This document shows positions 10,845 to 20,620 of a DNA stretch of 64,000 nucleotides, piece by piece; the first letter of the stretch is position 1; every line of letters begins with the position of its first letter. Below the pieces are notes generated by a model, which searched no databases, was not told the DNA's origin, and was given only the letters and a program-made list of their open reading frames with translations. The position numbers and the translations under genes were made by a program. This DNA comes from Salibacteraceae bacterium (GTDB lineage: Bacteria > Bacteroidota > Bacteroidia > Flavobacteriales_G > Salibacteraceae): contig JAGYJZ010000013.1 of assembly GCA_018401875.1 (NCBI GenBank), positions 21,922 through 85,921 of the forward strand. Reading direction: 5' to 3'.

Positions 10845-13800
10845 CTACTTCCCACCCTCCTTCTTATCCTTCGATTTCCGTTTAAACAAATCGCCCAGCG
10901 TATTAAACTCTTTGCGGTAAAAAAGTCCTAAGCCTTGTGTATAGGGCGACTGGTTGAGGTAAATAGCATTGTTGTTATTGGACTCGTTGAAGGCGCGGGC
11001 TCGCAACGAACCGTCTTTATTGATTTTGTATTCCACGTTAAATTCGCCCGCCACGTTACTGGTAGATTGTGACGCACCATTATCGCCTTGCACACTGCCG
11101 TTTACTTGCACAAAAACGCGGTCGTTGAGCAACTCGGTCGATAGATTGAGCTCGGTTTGATTGGCTGATCGGTCATCGCCAGGACGATAATTGAGGCCAA
11201 CGTCTAGGTTGTCAAAATACTGCGAAATGTAGTTGCTAAACTGATTGGTCAACATCTCTGTGGTGGTGACTTGAGTGGTTGAAAATGCCGAAACACCGCT
11301 TCCTTGAGCGAAAAAATTGTTGGTGAGTAAGAGTGAAAACACCTGCTGATTCAACATTTCTTCGCTGGTAGTGGCAGGATCGAGCAGCTGATTGGCGAGG
11401 TCTGACTCTGAAAACGCTGGCAAATCAACGTCAAACGAAATTGAAGGCTCGAGCAGGTCGCCCTTCATGATCAGAAAAACGTTCACTTGGGTGCGGTCTT
11501 TATACACGTTGGACGTATCGCCCATGGATGCTGTGAGGGCGATGGGCGATGCCCTTAAATCGTAAACAGCGGTAAGGTCTAAACGTGCACCGGTGGGTTC
11601 GCCTGTCCATGTGATTTTACTTCCATTTTGTACCGTAAACTTCTTATTCACAATATTTTGAAGGGTAAACAGGTAATCTCCACCGCTGATCGTGTAGTCG
11701 CCATACATTTTAAATGTGCCGCGATTGTCAATGTTGAGCAGCATGTCGCCATTGCCACGCACCTTGATGATGTCGCCCACTTTTTCGTCAAAAATGATTT
11801 GCACTTCTGATTCGTCATTTACCGTGAGTTTAAAATCGAGGTTTAAGCCTTGCATTTCTTCTGCCAGTGCATCACTTTGCTGTTTCTTTACGGTTACTGC
11901 GTTTTTCGGCTCCACGAACCTGATGTAGTCAATATCGCTCACATCGCCTCCGCCCTGCATTGGAATGGAAAGCTTCGTGCCCTTATTGGTCACCGCATCC
12001 ACCACAATATTGGTTTGGCCTTGGTAACCAGAGATATTTATATCGCCCGATATATACGCTGTTCCGTAATATGCTTCGTTTTGCACGAGGGTGGTGTTGA
12101 GCGCTTGAAAGCGATCGACCTCAAAAAACAGATCGTAGGTGAAGTCTTTAAACTGATCGTGGAAAATGGAAGCCACCAACGCCCCACTATCGCCTTTCTG
12201 ATCAAACACTTTTACATAATCCAATCCGAAATAATCGGGCTGAATCACAAGTTCAGCATTTGGAATGGAGTATTGGGTATTGAGGTATTGCACCAAGCCC
12301 GAAAAATCGCTAAGTGTAATGCTGCCGCGCAATTCTGGAGCAGAAATATTGCCACCAACCGCCACAGTTCCATTCAATTCGCCTTCTAATCCTGACGCGT
12401 ATTTATAAATGAACGGCTCAATGATGGACGCTCTAAAACTATTTAACGTGACATTGAGGTCGAGCTGATCTTCATCGCGCAGCGGGTGGTATTGCCCAAC
12501 GATGCTCACATTTCGTGTGCCGTGGTAGTTCAAATTAAGGTTTGTTTCGAGGGCTCTGCTTTCCGAATTGTACTTCGAAAATCCTTCGATTGTGCCAATT
12601 TCAAACTGATCGAGCACCAATGAGTCGATGGTGAGGTCGGCATCAGCAACGATCATCTTGTTGAGGTGATACACATCTACTTTTCCTGAGAACAAACCCA
12701 CCACATCGTTGGTTAAAATGCCGAAGTTGGTCAAGTATGAAAGGTCGAAACGCTGCAAATCGAGCAGAAGGTGTTTTTCAGTGTAAGGATCGACCATTCC
12801 TTGCCCGGTGATGTGGCCTACTCTGCTCTGAATATCGAGGTTTCGAATTCGAAGTTGAGCTGAGTCAGCGCTGAGGAAGGCTGTTTTCACGCTGGTCCAA
12901 CGTTCGTTGGCAATACGGGCATCGAGGCTTTTCAAAATGATATTCACCGGAAATTCTTCGCTGGTGAATGCCAACACTTCAACGGCTCCGCTGTCGGCCA
13001 AGGTCGACTCATTAAACCACGCCACTGAAATTTCGAGCGAATCATTGTAGAGCCGCGAGTTGAGTTCTACATTGTCGAGGAAGTAATCGCCCGAAAAACT
13101 AAAGCCATCGGCCCACATGGTAAAATCGAGTGTATCGGCATCGGGTTTGGCAAAAAATGTTTGCTCTCTAAAGGACATCGAACCAAGTTTCCATGAAATG
13201 GTGTCGACCTTCAGGTCCATGTAATCGTTAGCAGCACGCACCTTTCCATGAATGCGAATCGGGTCAGCCACGCTGAGGTCGGGGTGAATGAAGGCCATCA
13301 AACTCGATTCATTCTTTACGTTCACTTCGTAGTCAAAGCGCTGTGAAGTATCGATACCTGTTAAACTGATGTCGGCAAAATATTCTGGTGCGTAAGCCTT
13401 CCCCACTTTGATTAAGGCATACGGCAAATCCATCAAATTGGTGCGCCCTCTAAAGTGAGCCTCCACAAAATCCGTAACCAATGAGATATCATGTCCTTCG
13501 GGAATCAACGCATCTTTCAGCAATACGGTGTCTAAGCGCAGCTCGCTGTCAGCATTGGAATAGGTGAAATTATCGAGCCTGAGCGTTCCATTCATGTTTT
13601 TCACCGAGTTGCCGTTCATGTCGAGCGTGAGCGTAGTAGAAACCATTCCGAAGGTGTCTTTGGGCACAAGGTGTAGTCGAGCGAGGCTCATGTCAGTAAT
13701 GCGGCTCACGCAGGTGATCTGGGGAAATTTATCTTGAAAATTTACGGCTCCTGTAAAATCCAAAATCAGGTTTGGATCTTTTAGGGAAAGGTTTCCTTCA

Positions 13801-15284
13801 AAAATTTTGTTGGTGATGCCACCGTCAACGGTGATGTTGCGATAGTTATACCCCAAGGCTTCGAAACGGGCGATTCTGCCTTTTGCTTCTACACGCACTT
13901 TTTCGATGTCAAACTCGCTTCCGTTCACGTTTAAATCGAGCGCAATATTTCCGAGGGCTTGCGATTCGAGCATTCTTCCCAATTTGAATGATTTCGTGGT
14001 CAAATGACCCGAATACGACACTCGATCTCCTGTTTTGATGTTGATGTCAGCATTCAAAGTGCCTAACTCGGTTTTCAGCGCTCCGCGCGTTGCAAAGTCG
14101 CTGATAAAGCCCACATACGAACCTTCAAACACCATGTTACCCAGATTATGGAGCTGATTGGGAAGTGCGATGCGCATGGCTCTATCTCCTGTTGGGATAG
14201 AAATCATTTCAAAGTCGCGGGCGGTAAATGCGAGTTGATCAATTTTGGCGTTTATGAACATGGCTTTTGGATCTGGCAGTCCTTTGATGCGCACATTACC
14301 CGAGAAAAATCCCGATTTCGCAAATTCCAAATACTCGATATCGCCCCTTAAATCAGCCAAAGTTCCATGCACTTGTCCGTTGACGCGCATCGGAGTGAGA
14401 ATGCCATCTACAGCGCGCGAGAAGTAAGCGATGTCTGTGAAATTGATGTCTGTATTTTCCAGTTTCGCATCGAGCACTACTTCGGTAAAAAACTCAGAAA
14501 ATGCGCCAAACCCCTTGTAATGCATCGCATAGCTTCCTTGAAGCACTGAGCGGTTGGTAACCAACTGCAGCTGCCGACATTGGATCGCTGAATCAGAAAG
14601 TGAAAACGCAGTGTTGAGGCATCGCACTATGAATCCGCTCTGCTCTTTAAAATGCAGTCCGCGCACTTCGGCTTCCAGCGAGTCAGCAAAAGAAACATCC
14701 ACCATGCGAGCCGAAAGTCCTGTTACCAATAGGTGATTGAAATCTACTTCGTCTCTTTCGCGGTGCGGAGTATTGGCGTCATCGAACCTGAATTTCAACC
14801 GGTCGAGCACTACTTCGTCACACACGATGGAAAAGGTGGCGGAAGTGGAATCTTCTTCGGTTGTTTGGAAGGCATCAATGACGAACTGAAGATTAGAAAC
14901 GCTGTCGTTTTCGAGCGTATAGAGATTGAAGTAGGCGTTATGAAGCGCCACATAATCTACATTTAACGCATTGTTTTCACGGTCAAACGAGGTCAAATCC
15001 AAATGCAAGGCTTCGGCATAGAGCAGCGTGTCGTGGTGTTGATCATACACCATTACTCCTTCTAAGCGCACGGTTTTAAACGGTTCTAGGTAGAGACCAT
15101 CGAGTGAAATTTCGGTGTGCAGGTATTCACCACCCAGTGCAACTGCCTTGTTTACAACATATTCTTGCACGGCTGGAACAAAAAGCAATCCTCCAATCAC
15201 AAACGGAACTGCACCGATCAGCAAGAGAATTACCGCACTTATTCGCAGCAGCTTTTTGATAGTTTTGCCGATGGTTGTTTTCAC
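10845..15284 (-). CDS. tamB: TamB-like translocation/assembly module protein
   Basis: A very long envelope protein (about 1,480 residues) with an N-terminal membrane anchor (about residues 12-37, rich in L, I, V and G), a long beta-strand-rich AsmA/DUF490-type body, and a C-terminal TamB domain with the family pattern of FSVQNGS/ITWTGEPTGARLDLTA, SPI and the late LLLTN segment. TamB proteins bridge inner and outer membrane and are implicated in outer-membrane protein assembly and phospholipid transport. No ATG start is present. I chose GTG at 15284 (KTTIGKTIKK follows); TTG at 15293 is the alternative. A TAATTTTG promoter-like element at 15297-15304 would start transcription around 15290, favouring GTG and a leaderless or nearly leaderless message. 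It is divergent from tsaD. Confidence 0.85.
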   Translation of the reverse strand: MKTTIGKTIKKLLRISAVILLLIGAVPFVIGGLLFVPAVQEYVVNKAVALGGEYLHTEISLDGLYLEPFKTVRLEGVMVYDQHHDTLLYAEALHLDLTSFDRENNALNVDYVALHNAYFNLYTLENDSVSNLQFVIDAFQTTEEDSTSATFSIVCDEVVLDRLKFRFDDANTPHRERDEVDFNHLLVTGLSARMVDVSFADSLEAEVRGLHFKEQSGFIVRCLNTAFSLSDSAIQCRQLQLVTNRSVLQGSYAMHYKGFGAFSEFFTEVVLDAKLENTDINFTDIAYFSRAVDGILTPMRVNGQVHGTLADLRGDIEYLEFAKSGFFSGNVRIKGLPDPKAMFINAKIDQLAFTARDFEMISIPTGDRAMRIALPNQLHNLGNMVFEGSYVGFISDFATRGALKTELGTLNADINIKTGDRVSYSGHLTTKSFKLGRMLESQALGNIALDLNVNGSEFDIEKVRVEAKGRIARFEALGYNYRNITVDGGITNKIFEGNLSLKDPNLILDFTGAVNFQDKFPQITCVSRITDMSLARLHLVPKDTFGMVSTTLTLDMNGNSVKNMNGTLRLDNFTYSNADSELRLDTVLLKDALIPEGHDISLVTDFVEAHFRGRTNLMDLPYALIKVGKAYAPEYFADISLTGIDTSQRFDYEVNVKNESSLMAFIHPDLSVADPIRIHGKVRAANDYMDLKVDTISWKLGSMSFREQTFFAKPDADTLDFTMWADGFSFSGDYFLDNVELNSRLYNDSLEISVAWFNESTLADSGAVEVLAFTSEEFPVNIILKSLDARIANERWTSVKTAFLSADSAQLRIRNLDIQSRVGHITGQGMVDPYTEKHLLLDLQRFDLSYLTNFGILTNDVVGLFSGKVDVYHLNKMIVADADLTIDSLVLDQFEIGTIEGFSKYNSESRALETNLNLNYHGTRNVSIVGQYHPLRDEDQLDLNVTLNSFRASIIEPFIYKYASGLEGELNGTVAVGGNISAPELRGSITLSDFSGLVQYLNTQYSIPNAELVIQPDYFGLDYVKVFDQKGDSGALVASIFHDQFKDFTYDLFFEVDRFQALNTTLVQNEAYYGTAYISGDINISGYQGQTNIVVDAVTNKGTKLSIPMQGGGDVSDIDYIRFVEPKNAVTVKKQQSDALAEEMQGLNLDFKLTVNDESEVQIIFDEKVGDIIKVRGNGDMLLNIDNRGTFKMYGDYTISGGDYLFTLQNIVNKKFTVQNGSKITWTGEPTGARLDLTAVYDLRASPIALTASMGDTSNVYKDRTQVNVFLIMKGDLLEPSISFDVDLPAFSESDLANQLLDPATTSEEMLNQQVFSLLLTNNFFAQGSGVSAFSTTQVTTTEMLTNQFSNYISQYFDNLDVGLNYRPGDDRSANQTELNLSTELLNDRVFVQVNGSVQGDNGASQSTSNVAGEFNVEYKINKDGSLRARAFNESNNNNAIYLNQSPYTQGLGLFYRKEFNTLGDLFKRKSKDKKEGGK

Positions 15285-15314
15285 TGAATTCAAAGTTCAA
15301 AATTACGCTAAAGC

Positions 15315-16328
15315 GTGCAGCACATTACAATACTTGGCATAGAGTCTTCCTGTGACGAAACATCGGCTTCGGTGATCAGAGATGGGCGTGTGTTGAGCAA
15401 TTTCATCGCCAACCAAAGCATTCACGAAAAATATGGTGGTGTGGTTCCTGAATTGGCATCGCGGGCGCATCAGAGCAACATCGTGCCGGTGGTGAAAATG
15501 GCCTTGGAACAAGCGCGTGTCAATCTAGACGAGATTGACGCCATCGCTTACACCGCTGGACCAGGATTGATTGGCGCGCTGATGGTGGGAAGCAGTTTTG
15601 CGAAAGGATTATCCATCAGCCTCAACAAACCGCTGATTGAGGCACACCATATGAAGGCGCACGTGTTGGCGCATTTCATCAAAGAAGAGAACAAGCCGAT
15701 GCCCACATTGCCCTTTCTGTGCTTGACGGTGAGTGGCGGACACACACAAATTGTGTTGGTAGAGCAGCCACTCGACCAAAAAGTGATCGGCACCACCGTT
15801 GATGATGCCGCGGGCGAAGCGTTTGACAAAGCCGCAAAGATTTTGGGCCTTCCCTATCCCGGTGGTCCGTTGATCGATAAATATGCCGAAGGTGGCGACC
15901 CGCAGCGCTTTTCATTTCCCATTTCTGATATTCCCGATCTCGATTTCAGTTTCAGCGGATTGAAGACTGCAGTGCTCTATTTTGTGCGCGACCACGTGAA
16001 GGTGAACCCCAATTTTGTCAGCGAAAACCTCAACGACATTTGTGCCTCAGTGCAGCACACCATCGTAGAAACGCTGATGCGCAAATTTGAAAAAGCGATG
16101 GACGAAACGGGCGTTAAAAGTGTGGGCATTGCAGGTGGTGTTTCGGCCAATTCACTTTTAAGGAAAAGAATGTTAGCACTTTGCGATAAAGGGTGTGAAG
16201 TGTTCGTGCCTAAGTTCGAGTTTTGTACAGACAATGCAGCAATGATTGCGATCTATGGGCACTACATGTATGAAGAACAACGATTTGGCCGACTCAACAC
16301 CGCTCCGAAAGCGCGCATGGAGTATTAA
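15315..16328 (+). CDS. tsaD: tRNA N6-adenosine threonylcarbamoyltransferase
   Basis: TsaD transfers the threonylcarbamoyl group from TC-AMP to A37 of ANN-decoding tRNAs, giving t6A, in complex with TsaB and TsaE. The 337 residues match the family length. Visible signatures are the start LGIESSCDETSASVI (8-22), the metal-binding HHMKAH (111-116), the nucleotide-binding TVSGGHTQIVLV (138-149), GKAAKILGLPYPGGP-type text and a late CTDNAAM. The start is GTG at 15315. The gene is divergent from tamB with about 30 bp between starts and overlaps the next gene at its 3' end. Essential in most bacteria, so an intact copy is expected. Confidence 0.97.
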   Translation: MQHITILGIESSCDETSASVIRDGRVLSNFIANQSIHEKYGGVVPELASRAHQSNIVPVVKMALEQARVNLDEIDAIAYTAGPGLIGALMVGSSFAKGLSISLNKPLIEAHHMKAHVLAHFIKEENKPMPTLPFLCLTVSGGHTQIVLVEQPLDQKVIGTTVDDAAGEAFDKAAKILGLPYPGGPLIDKYAEGGDPQRFSFPISDIPDLDFSFSGLKTAVLYFVRDHVKVNPNFVSENLNDICASVQHTIVETLMRKFEKAMDETGVKSVGIAGGVSANSLLRKRMLALCDKGCEVFVPKFEFCTDNAAMIAIYGHYMYEEQRFGRLNTAPKARMEY

Positions 16329-17025
16329 TACGGCCATTTTTGCGTTGTTTTTTATGTGCAGCTTTTCTGCTTTTTCGCAATCGCTTTCCAATCCAAACAT
16401 TGTTAAAACGCCCGACACCAAGCGGCTTTACTTGAAAGTGAATCCGATGAGCGTGCTTTTTGGCCCTATTCCGCTCACCTCTGAGTATGGGTTGCGTTTT
16501 GAGATGGTGGTAAACCATCGTTTCACCTACCAACTTGGCGCTGGATACCTCAATAAAACATTGATTTTACAGTCGGCATTGGTGGAAGATACAGTGCAAA
16601 GCATTTGGGACGACTTTCACTTTCCGGGTGTGCGGGTGCAAGGTGAGGTGCGGTATTACTTCGTAAAAGCGCGCTCGGGAAAAAATTTAAACGATTACCT
16701 CAGTCCTTCTGGATTGTACATTGCACTGCACGCTTCATACGCCACGGCAACATTCAAAGCCAAAACGGTAACCCTTCCGAAAGAAGAATGGACCAACCTG
16801 ACCGTCAGTGTCTTAGTAGGCGCTCAACTCATTCAAAAAGAAAGTGTGGGCATTGATGCTTACTTCGGGTTGGGCTATAAAAACAACACCGCCACCTTCA
16901 CCGATTACCGATCGCGAACCAGAAATACTGACATTTCTGATGTCTATCAAGACGGCTTGGGTGCATATTTAACATCGCCCATCAAGGTTAATCTGGGATG
17001 CAATTTTACCTTTGGATTGCTTTAA
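16270..17025 (+). CDS. Secreted outer-membrane beta-barrel-like protein
   Basis: The ATG at 16270 gives about 251 residues with a signal peptide (positively charged start, hydrophobic core AIFALFFMCSFSAFSQ, cleavage after the SFSQ-type site) followed by alternating hydrophobic strands such as LYLKVNPMSVLFGPIP and YGLRFEMVVNHRFTYQLGAGY, ending in VNLGCNFTFGLL with a terminal aromatic-type strand. This is the pattern of small porin-like barrels of unknown function. The start lies inside tsaD (59-bp overlap), so translational coupling is likely; a longer start at 16246 would add eight unconvincing residues. No specific family could be named. Confidence 0.7.
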   Translation: MKNNDLADSTPLRKRAWSINTAIFALFFMCSFSAFSQSLSNPNIVKTPDTKRLYLKVNPMSVLFGPIPLTSEYGLRFEMVVNHRFTYQLGAGYLNKTLILQSALVEDTVQSIWDDFHFPGVRVQGEVRYYFVKARSGKNLNDYLSPSGLYIALHASYATATFKAKTVTLPKEEWTNLTVSVLVGAQLIQKESVGIDAYFGLGYKNNTATFTDYRSRTRNTDISDVYQDGLGAYLTSPIKVNLGCNFTFGLL

Positions 17026-17033
17026 ACGAATCA

Positions 17034-17384
17034 ATGCAACACCTCAACCTCTCATTTATCATCGAAAATGTATCAGACGAGCCTGAATTTATCGTCATGC
17101 TGTTGGGTGTTTTTAAGAGTAATGTAGATGCTGATTTAGAAGCATTGCGCGCTTCTATCGAACAAGAAAACCACGTGAAGATTAAGAAAGACGCCCACAA
17201 GGTGAAATCGAGTTTCCGCAGTTTAGGCATCGCTGATATGGCGCAGATGCTGCAATCGATTGAAGACATGGGGAAAAACGAGGAAGACATCAGCGAGATT
17301 CGTGTGAAGTTTAACCGACTCGAGCAGCTCTTGCCCGAAGTGATGATGGAAGTGGACGCTTACATCGTCAAACACACGACCTAA
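17034..17384 (+). CDS. Histidine phosphotransfer (Hpt) domain protein
   Basis: A 116-residue four-helix Hpt protein. The phospho-accepting histidine is His55 in DAHKVKSSFRSLG, with the downstream MAQMLQSIEDMGK helix. Stand-alone Hpt proteins shuttle phosphate between hybrid sensor kinases and response regulators. The ATG at 17034 sits 8 bp after the preceding stop, so it is probably co-transcribed with the barrel protein and tsaD. No kinase or regulator is near, so its partner must be encoded elsewhere. Confidence 0.85.
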   Translation: MQHLNLSFIIENVSDEPEFIVMLLGVFKSNVDADLEALRASIEQENHVKIKKDAHKVKSSFRSLGIADMAQMLQSIEDMGKNEEDISEIRVKFNRLEQLLPEVMMEVDAYIVKHTT

Positions 17385-17391
17385 ACTCCCG

Positions 17392-18189
17392 TTAAGGCAC
17401 CACTTTAATGGCCTGCACAAAATTATCGGTGAAGCGCTCAGCCAAGATAAACTCTTCGATGTGATCGGTGCTGTGCGTAACGCTTTCCTTTTTTATATCG
17501 ATGCGATCATGGGTATAAAACAGGTCATCCCAATCTACTGAAAGCGCCAAGTGTTGTTTTTCACCGATCGTAAACTCAAGGTTTATCTCGCGCGACAAGC
17601 CCGAGCGGTAAAGCGAATCTAATCCTGTATGAAAAATGACATCGTGGGTGAAATTTTCACCTCCTGTGGTGTCAACTTTGGCTTCAAGAATGACAAATCG
17701 ATACATGGAAGCCCACGACCAATACATGTTTGAGTAGGTGCTCAGCGGATGCTCATTGTTGTAGGTTGCCGGATCAATCGCGTTGAGCCCACCGGGCACT
17801 CCGATGCCGAATGCGATGCCATCATACACTCCTTCTGCTGCATTAAACACGTATTCTGTGCGCCATTGCGGTGTTAAAATACCTGCGTCATACGGCTTTT
17901 GATCAAACAACTCGATTTCTGATATTGGCTGCGCTTGTTCTGAAGAAACAAGATTGATTTCGGCCATATAGAACTTAAAGGTCACCACTTTAACATTGTT
18001 TCCTTCCGCATCGATGAAGGATTCGTTGAGCGCCACCTGTTGCCCATTATGACTCAGGTAAAACGAAAGCGCCAACGATGGTTCTTCTTTTCTAATTCCG
18101 GGTAAATCACCGTCACCACGGCAGCCGCTTAGCGCGCTTCCCACAAGCGCCAATGCCGCCATCAAAGCATATGCGCATATTTTATTCAA
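17392..18189 (-). CDS. MbnP-family lipoprotein (second of pair)
   Basis: Signal peptide with lipobox (VGSALSGC, Cys about 22) and about 265 residues. The body has the MbnP-like signatures FKFYMAEINLV, AFGIGVPGGLNA, the highly characteristic MYWSWASMYRF and a late FHTGLDSLYR. MbnP proteins bind copper through a modified tryptophan (kynurenine) made by the partner peroxidase MbnH; the Trp-rich WSW motif is present here. It overlaps the upstream paralogue by 8 bp, so the two form an operon. I see no MbnH-like dihaem peroxidase beside them. The function is inferred from the family. Confidence 0.75.
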   Translation of the reverse strand: MNKICAYALMAALALVGSALSGCRGDGDLPGIRKEEPSLALSFYLSHNGQQVALNESFIDAEGNNVKVVTFKFYMAEINLVSSEQAQPISEIELFDQKPYDAGILTPQWRTEYVFNAAEGVYDGIAFGIGVPGGLNAIDPATYNNEHPLSTYSNMYWSWASMYRFVILEAKVDTTGGENFTHDVIFHTGLDSLYRSGLSREINLEFTIGEKQHLALSVDWDDLFYTHDRIDIKKESVTHSTDHIEEFILAERFTDNFVQAIKVVP

Positions 18190-19000
18190 CGGTGATGGCG
18201 TTTACTGTGTTTTCAGTAATCTTTTCTGCCAGCGGCACGTTGTCAAATGTGTGGGTTGAAAGTTCGGTAGTGAAGTCAACCTCAGCGAAAATCTTCTCGA
18301 AATCCACATTTACACGAATGATTAAATCATTTGCATCTAATTCTTTGGAATTCAAATCTATATATACCTCTCTAAGCAATGAATTCAATCCCGTATGGTA
18401 TTCAAAATTTCTGATATCCGAGCCGTCAGCATTGGGCGAAACATCAACGGTGCCGTTGAACGAAACGAAGCGGTAGCCTGATGCCCACGACCAATACATG
18501 GTGGGGTTGTGTGGCATAAACGGTCCTGAGGTTTGGGTGGTCGGGTCGAGGCCATTGTTGCGACATATATCTACACCAAGGTTGAACGAGAGTCCGGTGA
18601 GTGCCACATCAGCATTGGGTAGAAATGACGATTCAAACACGCGGTTATCGTCTTTAAACAGAATTGCATCAGACGTTTCCGTCACAACACAAGCTTCATT
18701 TTCATTACCCAGTAAAATATCTTTTTCGTCTAGCTTCAGGCTGATTTCAGTGAAGTAGATTCCGTAAAAATCCATGGTCAACGCGCGACCGTTTACTGTA
18801 AATTCTTGGTTTTCTTTAAATGCTTGGTTGCCAAACACGGGGTTAAACTCCAGCCTCACTTCGATCGGTTCCCACACGCAATTCTCTTCGCTATTTCCGA
18901 CAGGATCATAGTTGAAGGCCATTTTTTGGTTGCAACCATCCTTCTTGCAGGAGGTGATGAGCAGCAGGATGAGGGGCAAAAGTGAAAAAAGTCGTTTCAT
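18182..19000 (-). CDS. MbnP-family lipoprotein (first of pair)
   Basis: The start at 19000 gives a clean lipoprotein signal (MKRLFSLLPLILLLITSCKK, Cys18); 24 further upstream codons are open but look non-coding. The N-terminus carries a CxxKMAFNYDP-type calcium-like segment, then the MbnP domain with FYGIYFTEISL, LSFNLGVDICRN, MYWSWASGYRF and EYHTGLNSLLR. It is paralogous to the next gene, with the same order of motifs and about the same length. Probable outer-membrane or periplasmic copper-related lipoprotein. Two tandem MbnP copies without a visible MbnH partner are unusual. Confidence 0.75.
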   Translation of the reverse strand: MKRLFSLLPLILLLITSCKKDGCNQKMAFNYDPVGNSEENCVWEPIEVRLEFNPVFGNQAFKENQEFTVNGRALTMDFYGIYFTEISLKLDEKDILLGNENEACVVTETSDAILFKDDNRVFESSFLPNADVALTGLSFNLGVDICRNNGLDPTTQTSGPFMPHNPTMYWSWASGYRFVSFNGTVDVSPNADGSDIRNFEYHTGLNSLLREVYIDLNSKELDANDLIIRVNVDFEKIFAEVDFTTELSTHTFDNVPLAEKITENTVNAITVE

Positions 19001-19144
19001 GGTATTTCTATTTGATGTGTTAAGACGCATAATCTTTCTTTTACGTTTACAAAGCATGCCAAAAATCATCATGTTAATCGAACGTTAAAAGGACTTTTAT
19101 CACAAACGAATTTTGAATTGCTTTGAAGCACTAATTTCATCGGC

Positions 19145-20620
19145 ATGAAAAAAATCCATTTCTCGTTTCTTTTCGTTTGTGTGTATGCCTTCGCATTTGC
19201 GCAAGAACCCATAAAAAATTTCGATTTCAAATTTAAAATTAACGGCCTTTCTGACTCTACTGACAGTGCGGTTTACATAGCCAATTACTACGGAGGCAAG
19301 CAGTATTACTACGATACAGGAAGGGTTGAAAATGGTGTAGTACATTTTACAGGCGAATCGATTAAAGGTGGAATTTATTCGATCATCACGTGGGACAAGA
19401 AAGCCTATTTCGAATTTGTGGTGAACGAACCTGCCATTGAATTGGAAACCAACGCCAGCAATTTTGTGAATACGATGAGGGTGAAAACTTCAGAAGAAAA
19501 CATAAAGTTTTACGAGTACCTCAATTTCATCAACGACAAATCTACCAATGCGCAGGCCTTGAAAAAGCGCATCGAAAACGATAAAGACAAAGCCAATGAG
19601 GCCGAAAAGAAGAAATTGCAAGAGGCAATGGCGGCCATCGACAAGGAGGTGATTGAATACAAGAAAGCCTTCATTGCCAGTAATCCCGACTTATTCATCT
19701 CGAAAGTGTTTCAAGCTTCTGCTGAGCCGGATATTTCAGATTATGCAGAGATCGAAGACGAAACCGAGCGCAACCGAAAGCGCTACATCGAATTTAAGCG
19801 TCATTATCTTGAAGGCATGGATTTTTCGGACGAGCGATTGCTGCGCACGCCCATTTTCAACAACAAGCTTGAATACTACATCACCAAGCTTACGCCACAG
19901 GTTGCTGACAGTGTGATTGAGGCAGCAGATATGCTGGTGAGCATGGCAAAGGGAAATAAGGAGCCACACAAATTCATTGTACACACGATTACGAGCAAGT
20001 TTGAAGATTCGAAAGTGATGGGCATGGACGCGGTGCTTGTGCACATGGGTCAAACCTATTACTGTCCTGACAAGGCGTGGTGGTTGAGCAAAGAAAAACT
20101 CGATAAGTTTTGCGAACGTGTTGACGCGATGGCTCCTTTGCTTTTGGGCAAAAAGGCGCCTAATTTAATCCTTCAGGACACATCGGGTGCGTGGAGAAAC
20201 ATGTACGATATCAAATCAAAATACACGGTGCTTTATTTTTGGGATTCTGGCTGCGGACATTGCAAAAAAGTAACTCCGAAGCTCAAGGAGTTTTATGCCA
20301 CCTACAAAGAACAAGGCGTGGAAGTATATGCGGTAGGCACCGAATTTGAAAACGAAGAGTGGATCAAATACATCAGCAAAAACGACCTTTTGTGGATCAA
20401 CGTATCAGACACGCCTGAATCGAACAAAAACGCGCACCAGCTCATTCTTGAAGGCAAAACGACCTTGCAAAGCATGAATTTCAGAGACACGTACGATATT
20501 TACAGCACGCCAAAAGCGTTCTTGCTTGACGAGAATAAGAAGATCATCGCGGCTAAGTTAATGCCTGAGCAGTTGGGCGAGTTTATCGACAATCAGCTAG
20601 AAAAAGACGCGAAAAAGTGA
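19145..20620 (+). CDS. TlpA/ResA-like thioredoxin protein with DUF4369 and DUF5106-type regions
   Basis: 491 residues: signal peptide (residues 1-20, ending AFAQ), a DUF4369-like beta domain (about 25-120), a helical DUF5106-like middle (about 120-330, with a long charged coiled coil), and a C-terminal AhpC/TSA thioredoxin domain with the redox motif CGHC at 370-373 and the cis-proline at about 456 in STPKAF. Such proteins are periplasmic thiol-disulfide reductases or isomerases of Bacteroidota. It ends 24 bp inside the convergent methyltransferase gene. Confidence 0.9.
   Translation: MKKIHFSFLFVCVYAFAFAQEPIKNFDFKFKINGLSDSTDSAVYIANYYGGKQYYYDTGRVENGVVHFTGESIKGGIYSIITWDKKAYFEFVVNEPAIELETNASNFVNTMRVKTSEENIKFYEYLNFINDKSTNAQALKKRIENDKDKANEAEKKKLQEAMAAIDKEVIEYKKAFIASNPDLFISKVFQASAEPDISDYAEIEDETERNRKRYIEFKRHYLEGMDFSDERLLRTPIFNNKLEYYITKLTPQVADSVIEAADMLVSMAKGNKEPHKFIVHTITSKFEDSKVMGMDAVLVHMGQTYYCPDKAWWLSKEKLDKFCERVDAMAPLLLGKKAPNLILQDTSGAWRNMYDIKSKYTVLYFWDSGCGHCKKVTPKLKEFYATYKEQGVEVYAVGTEFENEEWIKYISKNDLLWINVSDTPESNKNAHQLILEGKTTLQSMNFRDTYDIYSTPKAFLLDENKKIIAAKLMPEQLGEFIDNQLEKDAKK

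Noticed and set aside
11850..12389. Plus-strand frame of 179 codons inside tamB
   Set aside because: It is the shadow of the tamB coding strand.
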